NCBI GenBank assembly: GCA_017893485.1
Contig: CM030367.1
Coordinates: 139,960,774-140,024,773, forward strand
Length of the DNA stretch: 64,000 nucleotides
Direction of reading: 5' to 3'
From: Hemerocallis citrina
Taxonomy: Eukaryota > Streptophyta > Magnoliopsida > Asparagales > Asphodelaceae
Made by a program: the position numbers and the translations under genes. Positions 21,000 to 32,128 of this stretch are shown one piece after another. Below the pieces are notes generated by a model, which was not told the origin of the DNA, ran no database searches, and worked only from the letters and a program-made list of their open reading frames with translations. How positions within the stretch are numbered: position 1 is the first letter of the stretch; each line of letters opens with the position of its first letter.

Positions 21000-22795
21000 T
21001 AGCCGAGCTACCAAACAGCTTGGCTAAGCAGCCGAGCTACTAAGTCGGAGGGTGGTGACGCTCCAAAGCCAGGACTCTTCAAAACGTCTAACTCCATACC
21101 TCGGCTAACAGCACCGAGCTTCCGAACCGAGGGGACGAGGAACCGACCCTCATATATGGAGAAAAATCCTTCCGAGGCTGAATCACCATCGGATCTCTCC
21201 AAAATTTGTGTCAAAACTCGATGGACGGTTCAGAATGTGCCACGCCCACAAAACGACAAAATAACGTTTTCTCGTGATCTGAACCTGTCCTTGTGATTCA
21301 CGCAATGATGGACGCTCCAGATCTGGCCACGTGCACCTTCCGAGCTGCTGGCCACCGGTTTGCCTAGCCGAGCTACCGAACAGCCTGGCAAGACTGCCGA
21401 GCTACTGAGCCAGAGGGTGGCAATGCTTCAAATCCAGAATGCTTCGAAACGTCTAACTCCATACCTCGGCTAACAGTACCGAGCTTCCGAACCGAGGGGA
21501 CGAGGAACCGACCCTCGTATATGGAGAAAAATCCATCCGAGGCTGAATCACCGTCGGATCTCTCCAAAATTCGTGTCAAGACGCGATGGACGGTTCAGAT
21601 TGCACCACGCTCACAAAACGACAAAATAACGTTTTCTCGTGATCTGAACCCAGTCCTTGTGATTCACGCAATGATGGATGCTCCAGATCTGGCCACGTGT
21701 ACCTTCCGAGCTGCTGGCCACCGGTTCGCCTAGCCGAGCTACTGAACAGCTTGACAAAGCCACCGAGCTACTGAGTGGGAGGGTGACGACGCTTCAAAAC
21801 CAGAACGCTTCAAAACGTCTAACTCCATACCTCAGCTATTAGCACCAAGCATCCGAGCCGAGGGGACGAGGAACCGACCCTCATATATGGAGAAAAATCC
21901 TTCCGAGGCTGAATCACCGTCGGATCTCTCCAAAATTCGTGTCAAAACTCGATGGACGGTTCAGAATGCGCCACGCCCACAAAACGACAAAATAACGTTT
22001 TCTCGTGATCTGAACCTGTCCTCGTGATTCACGCAATGATGGACGCTCCAGATCTAGCCACGTGTACCTTCTGAGCTACTGGCCACCGGTTCGCCTAGCC
22101 GAGCTACCGAACAGCCTGGCAAGACCGCCGAGCTACTGAGTGAGAGGGTGGCGACGCTTCAAAGCCGGAACGCTTCAAAACGTCTAACTCCATACCTCGA
22201 CTATCAGCACCGAGCCTCCGAACCGAGGGGACGAGGAACCGAACCTCACATATGGAGAAAAAATCCGCCGACCTTCCTCAGCCGTTGGATCTTGTCAAAA
22301 AACGTGCTCGACGTAATGGATGGCTCAGATCTTGCCACGATCACTAAACAACAAGATACCATTTTTTGGGAATCCGCGCTGAGATGGACGCTCAGGATCA
22401 CGCCACGTAGTTCGGCTGATTCCGAGCTATGTACCGAGCTGCCGAGCCGAGGGGACGAGGAACCGAACCTCATATATGGAGAAAAAATCCGCCGACCCTT
22501 CCCAGCCATTGGATCTTGTCAAAAAACGCGCTCGTCGTGATGGACGGCCCAGATCTTGCCACGTTCGCTAAACGACAAGATAGCGCTTTTTGGGGATCCG
22601 CGCTGAGATGGACGCTCAGGAACACGCCACGTAGTTCGGCTGATTCCGAGCTAGGTGCCGAGCTGCCGAGCCGAGGGAACGAGGAACCGACCCTCTTATG
22701 CAAAGAAACTATCTTCCGAAGAACGCGGATCATTCGATCGCCCAGAAAATCGCGCTCGACGCTGATAGAGGGCCCAGATTGCGCCACACCATAAA
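21000..22795. repeat. 365-bp and 224-bp tandem array before the 3' LTR
   Basis: The block GAGGAACCGACCCTC recurs at 21137, 21502, 21868, 22233, 22457 and 22681, giving three spacings of 365-366 bp and two of 224 bp. Units also share ACGATAAAATAACG-like and GCCACGTG blocks. It is non-coding, and open frames on both strands follow the repeat. The shorter units appear to be deletion derivatives. Confidence 0.92.
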
Positions 22796-23190
22796 TAGGT
22801 TTTGAAAATTAGTTTTTATTTATTTTAATCGTTTTATTTATTTAAAAATTTCGAAAAAATTACTAAAAATTTAAGAAAATTAACTGGAAATTCTAGAAAA
22901 TAATTATAAATTCGGGGGGAGTATTTTTGAGCCCCTGAACAAACAATTATTGCCTAGAATGTGTTGTTAAGACCCCCCGAACGACTGGTTAACACATCGC
23001 AAAATCGAATAAATAATCCGAAAAAATAGATAAAAACCACCAAATATCCAAAGAAGCTCAAGAACATCTTGAAAAATCACCTCACTACCTCCTTCGAGAT
23101 TCAAAACCCTCCATTTGGACTCCGATACAACTCCACTAGCCATTAAAAATAGTAAAACTACCCCTCAAAGGCTGATCAAACTCAGTCTTT
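22796..23190. other. AT-rich 3' untranslated segment of the Tat element
   Basis: This is AT-rich sequence without repeats or frames, ending at the polypurine tract. Nothing else is visible. Confidence 0.5.
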
Positions 23191-23206
23191 AAGAGTGGGG
23201 GGCTCG
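23191..23206 (+). promoter_or_regulatory. Polypurine tract of the Tat element
   Basis: AAGAGTGGGGGGCTCG sits directly before the 3' LTR, the expected priming site for plus-strand DNA. Confidence 0.85.
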
Positions 23207-23803
23207 TGATATGGCTAAAAATGGGGTTAAATCAGAACCGTCCAAATCAGACACGAATCTTGAAGCCCAGGGGTAAAACGGTAATTTCACCTACCAAGGG
23301 GTCTGAAGTGGGTACGGATTTTCTTCCTCGAAAACCCACTAACCCGTGAACGGATCCATCTCAACTGGGTGCGGGTCTCAACCCGCAGCAAACCCGGTCC
23401 AGAAAGGATAAGATTAGGGTTTCTGATTAAATCCTAATAAATGGCCCTGATTCATGTCTATCCTTTCACTGGGAATTAAGGATTACATTCCTTATCTAAC
23501 CACAGGGATTACATTCCTAATCTGATCCCAGTGGTGCCTATAAATACCCCCCATCCATCTCCATTAAGGGGTAATCAATCTTTTGCCAGTTTTTACGCTC
23601 TTTCATAATCTTCCCTGATTACTGACTTGAGCGTTGGAGGGTGCGTCGCCGGGAACAACCCCGGTGTCTCGCACTTTTTGCAGGTGTACGGCGGGAGTCA
23701 GCGTCAAACTCCGGCAGAACAGGTAACAGGTTTGTTATTCAAAAGTTTCCCAAGAATCCCCAAATACTATCTGTTTGCCCCCACACCAGATTTAGCGGCA
23801 ACA
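23207..23803 (+). repeat. 3' LTR of the Tat element
   Basis: It is 597 bp, ending GCGGCAACA, with about 26 differences from the 5' LTR by eye. A TATA box lies at 23538-23546. Confidence 0.95.
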
Positions 23804-23995
23804 TAGCGGTAGACCATTTTGAGGCACTAAGACGAGAGCCATGTTTGTAGAGTAATCTGCAAAGGCCTCGGAGTCGGAGTGCCATTATGAGACCCTAAGA
23901 CGAGAGCCATATTTGTGGAGAAATCTGCAGTGGTCTCAGAGTCAGAGTGCCATCTTAAGATGCTTAGACGAGGGCCATGTTTGTGAAGAAATGCA
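23804..23995. repeat. 68-bp repeats of the old Tat-like element, right flank
   Basis: About three units contain GAGAGCCATGTTTG and GGAGAAATCTGC, continuing the array at 9242-9487 across the Tat insertion. Confidence 0.75.
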
Positions 23996-25262
23996 TGGAT
24001 TGGACAATAGATGGTCGTATGGGTACCCGCCGAAGAAGAAGTCGAAGCCTAAAGACTTGACTTCGAAGGAGTACACCGAGTTTTCAAGGTTGCTTGAAGG
24101 TGGAAACTACATGGATTGGACAAAAGTGACAGAAGGAATGCTGTCCAGGTGTGGCCTGAGCCCCTTCATTCTTCGTAAGGCCTTTCTTCCTGTCCTCGTG
24201 TATTTTTTCTTATTTGATGTTGACACATTCGCTCTCATGCAGCCGTGGTTGACAACGTTGCTGCCTTGATCCTAAAGTCATCGGGGATAAAGGTTGATGA
24301 CCTTAAAGGTAAGAGGGTTGTCGAAGCATCTCCGGGAGGGGCGGTCGGTCAGAGCGAAGAGATCGATGGACCTGAAGATTCATGACCCCGAGGATTCTCC
24401 GAGAGACCAATCGAGCGAAAGATCACTGAAAGCCACAGAAATAGCAGAGTCTACCCTTCCACCGATCCACCCAGTACTACAAGTCCTTATTCCTGGTCAT
24501 ACCGAGGAGACTTTTAGGCCTGATTGGTCTGTGAAAGGGGATAGATTCTCCGATGGAGTCTCGAGTAGCTCTCAAAGTGGTAGACAACATTGCCCCGCCG
24601 AGGGACAAAAAGACTATCAATCGGGAGACCACTGCCTCGAGCTATTTGAGGTTCGCCCAACGTTCCGTCATGGTAGGTGTTTAACATAGGTGGTGTGTTC
24701 CCATTTTCGCATTTGAGATATATTCTGATTACTTTGTCTTCTCACAGGCCATGCTCCATGGGGCAAAGATGAAGAGCCAGTACGAACACTAACTAAAGTG
24801 CACCGTTCGGAAATCTCATTGACTCGAAGTGAATGGCAGGATGAGAAGCTCCATGCCAACACACTCGAAAAGAGAGTGAAGGAGTTGGAGGTTGACGTCA
24901 TGGTCGGGTCTGTGGACCAGGAGATTCTGATAGGCGAGAAAGAGGCTTGTAAGCTTGTAAGGTGGAGCTTGCAAAGCTGAGGGCTAAGCTCGTAGGTTCC
25001 ACTGACCAGATAATCGCGGGGGAGGACCGGGGCTATAAGCATCCCCTTGCACACGTCAGTCAGAGGTATCTTGACCTAGATTTTAAAGGCCTATCTTTCG
25101 AGCTGGAGCTCGGTAGCACGCCTTTGACCCCTGTGGAGCTGCCTTTTGATGATAGAGACGTTCGACCATCTTTAGATGCTGCTGGCACTACCGACGAGCA
25201 CGAGGTAGTCAGGGACGAGGATCCTCACTTGTCTTCTTTAGAGGTGTCTCCTTCACCTTAGA
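23996..25262 (+). pseudogene. Antisense-ORF remnant 1 of the old Tat-like element
   Basis: The frame at 23996-24180 ends WTKVTEGMLSRCGLSPF just before a GT donor. This parallels the exon-1 end (WREMIEEVLHGSGLSPI) of the intact-length antisense ORF at 18395-20635. Around 24480-24670 a PDWSVK segment and a frameshifted stretch equivalent to the AVKHLVTPKDRAA region follow, again before a donor (ATG-GTAGGT). Positions 24745-25260 encode a broken coiled coil (TLEKRVKELEVDV). The N-terminal exon is missing. It lies on the plus strand, so the parent gag-pol would be on the minus strand and is deleted. Confidence 0.7.
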
Positions 25263-26109
25263 AAATTTCTTTTCCCATTGTTTTTTGTATAGATGATTAG
25301 CCATCGCCCCTTGTAACTTCCTCGTTTAAAGAGAACTCGTCCAATTTTTTGACAATCTTGTGTTTTGCACATTCGTCCGAGTCTCAAGTTGGCCATTTTG
25401 TTGATTCAGATCATAAGGTACGAGCCCCAGGAAAGCGGGTATGAGGTAGAAGTCTGAGCCCTCCGAGGTAGGTTGCGAAAGGCCGAGGACACCAACGTCC
25501 GTCTTCGGACGGAAGCAAGCAACAGGGAGGGGGAGTTCGGGTACCATATCAGAAGGTTGCAGGAGGTGGCAGAAGAGTTGGCTCGGTTGAAAGCATCTAT
25601 CACCGATATTCATTTGTCTCTTGCTCGAGCCGAGGGGAGCGTGCTCCCTGGCCTCATCGGAGGGCAGTCTTCGGACATCGTCTTCAGGAGGATGCTCATG
25701 GAGAAGGACTTGGATATATATGGGTTGAGGAATAAGCTCGGGGAGGTGAGCGCAACTTATAGCTTTTTGAGTCCGTTCTAGAGATTGGACCCATATCTAG
25801 GGAACCATTCCCAATTGGGAGCACCTCGAGATGCCTAAAGTGGAGTAGCAAGATCTTCTAGTGTTGCAAGATTCTAAAGGAGTGTTGAGTTTTCGAGGTT
25901 AGGGGCCTATCCCTCGGGGAGATAAGTGGCGGAACTGGGATCGGGGTATACCGAAGGGGGCCCTGATTAGAGCCTTGTGCCTTGATCTTGTAAAGGCTTA
26001 TGTAACCCCGATAATGTAACTTGTTTCCCGATAATAAAGAATATTTTGTTCATATCTTGATTTTCATTGATGTGTGCTGGTAATCAAGGTGCTAGGCTTA
26101 ATGCATGAG
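25263..26109 (+). pseudogene. Coiled-coil tail and 3' end, old element
   Basis: Positions 25455-25781 contain an open stretch with RLQEVAEELARLKASITDIH, a coiled coil like the last antisense exon of the Tat element. An AATAAAGAATATTTTG signal at about 26033 and a T-rich stretch follow, which would end the transcript. No catalytic motif is seen. Confidence 0.5.
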
Positions 26110-26530
26110 CCACGTTGCGGGGAAGCCTGCGATGGCCTCGGGGTCGGAGTGTCATTTTGAGGCATCAAGACGAAAGCCATGTTTACGGAGAAATCCGTGA
26201 TAGCCTTGGAGTCGGAGCGCTATTTCGAGGCATCAAAACCAGATCCATGTTTGCGGAGAAATCTGCGATGGCTCTGAAGTCGGAGCACCGTTTCGAGGTG
26301 TCATGTCCAGATCCATGTTTGCGGAGAAATCCATGATGGTCTTAGGGTCGGAGTGCCATTTCAAGGTGTGAAGACAAGAGTCATGTTTGCCGAGAAATCT
26401 ACGATGGTCTCAGGGTCAGAGCGCCATTTTGAAGCGCGAAGATGAGAGCCAAGTTTGCGAAGAAATCTGCAATAGTCTCAGGGTCGGAGCACCATTTCGA
26501 GGCGCGAAAATGAGAGCCATGTTTGTGTTT
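26110..26530. repeat. 68-bp tandem array, about six units
   Basis: GGAGAAATC-type cores lie at 26187, 26255, 26323, 26391 and 26459, an exact 68-bp period. The units match those flanking the Tat insertion. Confidence 0.9.
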
Positions 26531-26699
26531 GCGTACTTCACGTAAGTGCTCATGTGACACCATGTGCCCGCATAGTGTTCGATATCCCCTTTCTGCTATA
26601 TATAGTCCCCTTTGTCCTCCATTTCTTATTGACTTGATTCTCTTCTCTATTATCTTCAGCACCGTTGCTTCCTCATCTACGTTTCCCTCTGACAGAAAA

Positions 26700-27800
26700 C
26701 CATGGTTTCTGAAAAAAATTTTGAGGGCTAGGTGTGGTGTGCGGCTCTAAAGACCGGGGAGAAGGCTAAGGCAGATGTGGAGGTAAGGACAAAGGTAGAG
26801 GTGGTGACGGAGGCTAAAGCACCTAGGTAGAAACGTCCTCAATCCCCGAGGTCAGAGGAACCTTCGAGGAAGAGGAGAACCAAAGACGCCGACCACCCAA
26901 GGAACAAAGAGATTGAGGACATTAAGAAGGAGGTCCCAAAGCCTAAGGCCGCATCCTCGAAGGAGGTCATGGAGACTCTAAAGCCTCCCTCACTGACGAA
27001 GGTATAGGTGCCTTCCTGGTCTATCACTTGAGGCAAAATTTTCGATCGACTACCCTAATGCGCTGCAGGTGGTCGACCACCTCGCCACTCCCCGCAATAG
27101 GAAGGCTCTGGCGAAAGATTCAGAGGACAAGGTTTACACTCGTTTGGCTCAGGCTTCCATTCTGGTGAGGGACCTATTCGTCGTCAGCTTCTTGACCCAC
27201 ATCTTTCTTACTTTTCTAAAAGTGTTCTCATTTTTTTGTAGGCAGCCATCAATGGGGGCAAATTGAGGCGGAGGCTCGATGCGCTTCTTAGGCATGCTCA
27301 GGCGGTCGAGGCAGGCGAGAAGGAGTTATAAGCCAGAATACTGACCTCTGGAAGATAATAAAGGGTTGAAGGAGGACATGGCGTGCGAGAAGAAGGCTCA
27401 GGGGGAACTGTTGGATGAGAAAGAGAAGCTGGTTGAGGAGAGATTGGCATGACAGACAAAGGAGAAAGAGATGACTAAGGAGTACGACAAGACCGTGCTG
27501 CGTGGGATCCAGGTCCAGGACTATGACTGTGCCCTTGAGCATGTCAGAACTAGGTACCCGGACCTTAACCTTGGGGACATTTCTTTCGATGCGAAGATAA
27601 AGGACCTTGCCTAATCTGCCAGATGATAGGGCTTTGCTAATGACGATCCGGTCGACATTGCTCTTAGGGTCGGAAAAGCTCCCTCCGCTCCTGCCTTGGA
27701 GAAGGGGTCCTCCTCCAAGTAGAATACTTAGGTTGTTTCTATTTTTGCCTTCTTGCGGACTAGTCACCGCTCTTGTACTTGACTATTGTTAATGAATAAA
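26700..27800 (+). pseudogene. Antisense-ORF remnant 2 of the old Tat-like element
   Basis: The frame at 27066-27160 reads VVDHLATPRNRKALAKDSED then LAQASIL before a GTGAGG donor. It is homologous to the AVKHLVTPKDRAALKAG exon end of the Tat antisense ORF, and a TTTTTTGTAG acceptor follows at about 27240. Before it, 26745-26960 is Lys/Glu/Pro-rich (like the basic start of exon 2). After it, a coiled coil with stops runs to ~27600. A GAATAAAACGAG signal at 27790-27800 could be its 3' end. A second copy so close to remnant 1 suggests a duplication or two nested related elements. Confidence 0.65.
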
Positions 27801-28410
27801 ACGAGTTTGAACTCCTTTGCTTTCTACCTTCTGACTTGGGATCATATGTCTCATCCCGAGCTTCCAAGCCGAGGGGCAAAATACCTCAGACCTCCCTTTT
27901 AGCGATGTTGGTCCGGGGTATCAGTTTTGTTCTTGCTTTCGAACAATCACGTAAGTCATCACGTGAGCTTGTTTACATCACCCTTCGTGGGAATCGATGT
28001 GACTGTAAATCTTGGAAGTTGGCACGTTGACTGCAATAATTGTAGAAGTTTGAAACAATAGAGAAGTATTCCTTTAAAATGCCTATAAATTTTCTCCATT
28101 CTCAAGTAACTAGCTCACAAATTCCATTACTTTACTCTTCTGATGACTAAGGTCCCAGGGGGTATCTTGTTGAGCACCTCAAATGGTCATTTGAGGGTCA
28201 ATGCCGATGAGGGAAAGTAGTTCAGAGCATGATCGGAGTGTGCTCGCCCTGCTTTCCAATCATTCGACCCAGAGGGGATCAGCGTCCGACCGCACTGCTT
28301 CGGGTTGCTTGTCACGGGTTCCAAGGTCAGAAGTTTTACCCCCTGAGTCCCAAGAGATGCGATCTTACTTGATTGTGTCCCTTTAGGACTTGGGGGCATT
28401 TGGCCCAGTT
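27801..28410. other. End of old element, no clear feature
   Basis: There is no protein domain or repeat that I can identify. It ends with GACTTGGGGGCATTTGG (28388-28404), a possible polypurine tract before the next LTR-like start at 28411. Confidence 0.35.
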
Positions 28411-29745
28411 TGTAATGCCCTGTAATTTTTAATACAATATCTTGAATTAATAAATAATTTTTAAATCAATTTAATTAATTATTTTGAATTTTCGTAAAAT
28501 TGACATTTTCGCACATGCAAAATACGTGCAAATATTTTCGAAGTGTGAATTTAGAATTTTGAGTTTATGAACAAATTATATTATTTTTATTGGGTATATT
28601 TGAATTTTTGGGATTTTTCTGAATAAAGAAAACTACTTTTGTAAATTTTTGGAAGAAAGGGTTTTTTTTGTAAAAAGTCGTTTAAGGGTGAAAATTAAAC
28701 TTAAAAATTGTTTGGCTACATTTAGGGTCGGCTATTCAGTAGAAGGCTCTAAGGGATTAGATTATATGTATATTTGATTGACTTTTTATTGATTTAATTG
28801 AATAAATATATAATTACGCAATATTGAGATTGTTGGAGACTTTATTGAAAATATTCTTCCTGAAGAATAATAGTCAGAAAATTTATTTGAAAATATAATC
28901 TTTATTAGTAGATAATAATTCTAATTTTTCTGGATTTTTACGAATATTTTATCGCTTGTTTGCAAATATTACAAAGAGAATGACTTTTGTGCAAAATTAC
29001 CACTTGGAGTAAAAACTCCAAATTTTGGTTTTTCTGTGCTGTGCATTTTGGCCAACCAAATCAGGAGAGTTAGGGGATTTAATTTTATTTTATTTTAAAT
29101 TGATTTGATTAACTAATAATTGGAAGGATCCATATATGTAAATAAATATTTTTCTTGAGGTGTATTTTGGTAAACTTTGTAAAACCCTAGAAACCCAAAA
29201 TTTCGGCCTATATAGGGGCAGCAGCAGCCTATTCCGTGTTGTGAACCCAAACTTTATTTTTTCATTATTTTCTTGGAGTTGGATCGTGGATTTTCGCAAG
29301 AAGGGGGAGAAGGCTTTTTCTTTATTACTACTATTGTTCTTCAAGTTGATCTTCAAATTGAGGTGAGTAGTTATTCAAATTTCCTTGTTGTGTTACCATG
29401 GTAGAATAGATTGATGTTCTAGGTTTTGGATGTGGATTTATTGAATGAATAGCGTGCATTGTTGATTCCTAATTAAAAGATGAAGTTTTGATAAACTATT
29501 CGATGTTTTAATGCAAACAAAATTCTTAAACCCCAAGTTTTTAAGCATGAATGTGTGAATATGGAAAGGTATATACAAAATAATGCATATATACATAAAG
29601 AGGTTAGGGGTCGGAGGTCAAAAATGAGGTTTTTTTTGTTTGGGGGGGGGGGTTGCTCTCGAATGTACAGTAACCAGGTATGTTGCTTTTTTTTTTTGGA
29701 TTTTTGGTGTTTTCGGGTGTTTTTTTTTGTGTGATTTTGTGTGCT
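28411..29745 (+). mobile_element. Chromovirus-like LTR fragment
   Basis: It starts TGTAATGCCC and continues AT-rich in the style of Tekay/Del LTRs. A TATA box CCTATATAGG lies at 29207-29216, followed by GCAGCAGC and a leader-like stretch. No LTR end, PBS or coding sequence is found before the Mutator-like element begins near 29746, so the LTR is truncated by that insertion. Frames here are short and unsupported. Confidence 0.5.
29207..29216 (+). promoter_or_regulatory. TATA box of the LTR fragment
   Basis: CCTATATAGG precedes a leader-like region in the LTR fragment. Motif evidence only. Confidence 0.4.
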
Positions 29746-29747
29746 AA

Positions 29748-29910
29748 GAGCATCCACACCAATGGCCATTTTAGGTTGCCATTTTCAAATTTGGCAACCC
29801 AAATGGCAAATCCCTCCCACACCAACCTCTCATTTGGGTTGCCAAATTTAGAAATGGCTATTTCTTTTGTCAAATTTGGCAACCCATATAGCATTGCTAT
29901 ATGTCCCATC
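29748..29910. repeat. Left terminal region with TTGGCAACCC inverted repeats
   Basis: AAATTTGGCAACCC and its complement GGGTTGCCAAATTT occur at 29788-29805, 29837-29850 and 29874-29886, with CACACCAA blocks. They form small hairpins at the presumed element end. The matching right end is not assembled. Confidence 0.5.
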
Positions 29911-29944
29911 ACCACACCGTTTTCTCTTTTCCCACCAAATTTGA

Positions 29945-30210
29945 ATATATATACACTTTATATATTATTATTATTATTATTATTATTATATTATATATAA
30001 TATAATATAATATAATATAATAATAATATTATATATAATATAATATAATATAATAATAATAATAAAATATATATATTTATATTTATATTATAATATATAT
30101 ATTATTATTATATAATATATATAATATAATAATAATATATATAACATAATATAATATATATATATATAATATAATAATATATATATATTATTATATTATA
30201 AAAAAATATA
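29945..30210. repeat. TA/TAA simple repeat
   Basis: A 260-bp run of TAT/TATAA repeats. It holds no other feature. Confidence 0.9.
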
Positions 30211-30211
30211 G

Positions 30212-30244
30212 CCTTAACCCGTCATTCCCAACGACGGGTTAAGG
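30212..30244. repeat. TTAACCCG hairpin, single copy
   Basis: CCTTAACCCGTC pairs with GACGGGTTAAGG across a nine-base loop. It is the outermost member of the hairpin family that fills the middle of the element. Confidence 0.8.
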
Positions 30245-30249
30245 GACTC

Positions 30250-32126
30250 TAAATTCATTTAGATCTGCATATAGATCTTCTTCTTCGACGACTCTCTCCC
30301 GTTGTCTATCTCTTTTCGTCACCGAACCCACAGTGAAAAAAAACCCTAATCCTTGAACTAAACCCAAGTTAGCCCTCCTCTGTACGCTCCCCATCTTCTC
30401 TCCCAATATCTACTCCAAACATTGAAACCCAACTCTCTCTTCCCCTCTTCGAAATCAAATCGAAACCCTAGTTCGGCCCCAAATTGAATCATTGTCTAAA
30501 TTCGGACTTATTTTGTAAGGTATTGACTATTTCTTTACCTCAGTAGATATATTTGTGTTTATTTTTCAATTTTTGTATACTAAATTATTTAGAAAGTGGG
30601 CAAAAAATTATTTGCCTTAGTAGATTGTAGATGTAGAATTGGAAAGACTTTTAGTATATTCAATTGCCGAAAGTTTTTGTTTGCCTTAGTAATTTGTAGA
30701 ACTAGAATTGTATATACGAAATTATTTAGAAACTTTTCAGTGCGGTTATGGTTGAAAACCCTGCAAATGACCGTAAAAAAATATAAAAATTTGCAAGTAG
30801 GTTGGTCTCACGTAGTACAAGCCACCCCAAGTTGTAGAAGTGAGTTTCGACTCACGGTTCGAGAGATACGGCCGCGTATCACTTTTGGCTGAAAAAAACC
30901 AAGTAAAGCGGTACACGGCCGTATTTCGCAAACCGTGACTCGAAATTCACTTCTACAAGTTGGGATGGCTTGTGCTAAGTGAATTCGACCGAGTTGGAAA
31001 GTTTTATAAATTTCGAATGCCATTTGTGCAGTTTTCTCACGTTCCTCGCATTAGAAGTTTGTGACTTAGAATTTTTTAAGTGCGGTTAGATTAGAAAACC
31101 CTTCAAACGATATCCAAAAAATTCAAAACTTTGCGAGTAGGATGATCTCATGTAGCACAAGCAACCCGAACTTGTATAAGTCAATTTTGACTCACGGTTA
31201 GAGAGATACGGCCGCGTATCGCTTTCGGTTGGAAAAAAAGCCAAATAAAGTGATACACAGCCGTATCTCTCGAACCGTTAGTCAAAACTCACTTGTACAA
31301 GTTGGAGTGACTTGCGCTACGTGAATTCAAGCAAGGTGCAAAGTTTTATTAATTTTGGATGTCGTTTGTGCAGTTTTGTCACGTTCCTCGCATTAGAAGT
31401 TAGTGACTTAGAATTTTTTAAGTGCGGTTAGATTAGAAAACCCTTCAAACGACCTCCAAAAAATACGAAACTTTGTGAGTAGGATGATCTCATGTAGCAC
31501 AAGCAACCCGCACTTGTATAAGTCAATTTTGACTCACGGTTAGAGAGATACGGCCGTGTATCGCTTTCGGTTGAAAAAAAGCCAAATAAAGTGATACACG
31601 GCCGTATCTCTCGAACCGTTAGTTGAAACTCACTTGTACAAGTTATGGTGGCTTGCGCTACGTGAATTCAAGCAAGGTGCAACGTTTTATAAATTTTGGA
31701 TGCTTTTTTGTGGGGCTTTCTCACGTTTCTCGCATTAGAAGTTAATGACTTAGAACGCGTTTAGTGCGGTTATACTAGAAAACCCTTCAAACGACCTACA
31801 AAAAATTTGAAATTTTGCGACTCGGATGGTCTAACGTAGATCAAGCAACCCCAATTTGTACAAGTGAGTTTCAATTAATGGTCCAAGAGATACAATAGTG
31901 TGTCGTTTTTGGTTATAAAAACACCAAATACAGCGGTACACGACCGTATCTCGCATACCGTGAGTCAAAAATCACTTCTGCAAGTTACGGTGGCTTGTGT
32001 TAGGTGAATTAAAGTTACGGTTTTGTGACGTTTCTCTAATAATATGCAAATAAAGTTAGAAAGTTATCATCACATTCCGTAACGGGTTTAGTAGCCCTAA
32101 CTGTTCTCCTTTTCACGGTTTCTTAG
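30250..32126 (+). other. Leader exon and intron of the transposase gene (inferred)
   Basis: A CT-rich leader-like stretch (30280-30510) ends at GTAAGGTATTG (donor at 30515). An acceptor TTTCTTAG at 32119-32126 lies two bases before the ATG at 32129. This would make a ~1.6-kb intron in the 5' untranslated region that contains the four 342-bp repeats. The splice sites are read by eye only. Confidence 0.5.
30690..32060. repeat. Left subterminal array, four ~342-bp hairpin repeats
   Basis: Equivalent points lie at 30797, 31139, 31481 and 31822. Each unit contains inverted arms of ~80 bases centred on GAGATACGGCCGYGTATC and its complement, with an A-rich loop (for example 31150-31321). The last unit is the most diverged. 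The array is the reverse complement of 43440-44815. Confidence 0.93.
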
Positions 32127-32128
32127 GT

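Larger units (their letters stand above)
9488..23803 (+). mobile_element. Ty3/gypsy Tat-lineage retrotransposon, 14.3 kb
   Basis: Two 597-bp LTRs (9488-10084 and 23207-23803) both start TGATATGGC and end CAACA. Inside are a PBS, one long gag-pol frame, a 113-bp tandem array, an antisense spliced gene, a 365/224-bp array and a polypurine tract. The extra second (archaeal-type) RNase H and the antisense ORF between pol and the 3' LTR are hallmarks of the Tat lineage (Retand/RIRE2/Grande/Ogre relatives). By eye the LTRs differ at about 26 positions (~4%). No matching 5-bp target duplication is seen (gagtc against tagcg). Its gag-pol carries several stops, so it is non-autonomous now. Confidence 0.93.

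Noticed and set aside
9483..23808. 5-bp target duplication of the Tat element
   Set aside because: The flanks gagtc and tagcg do not match, so no duplication is claimed.
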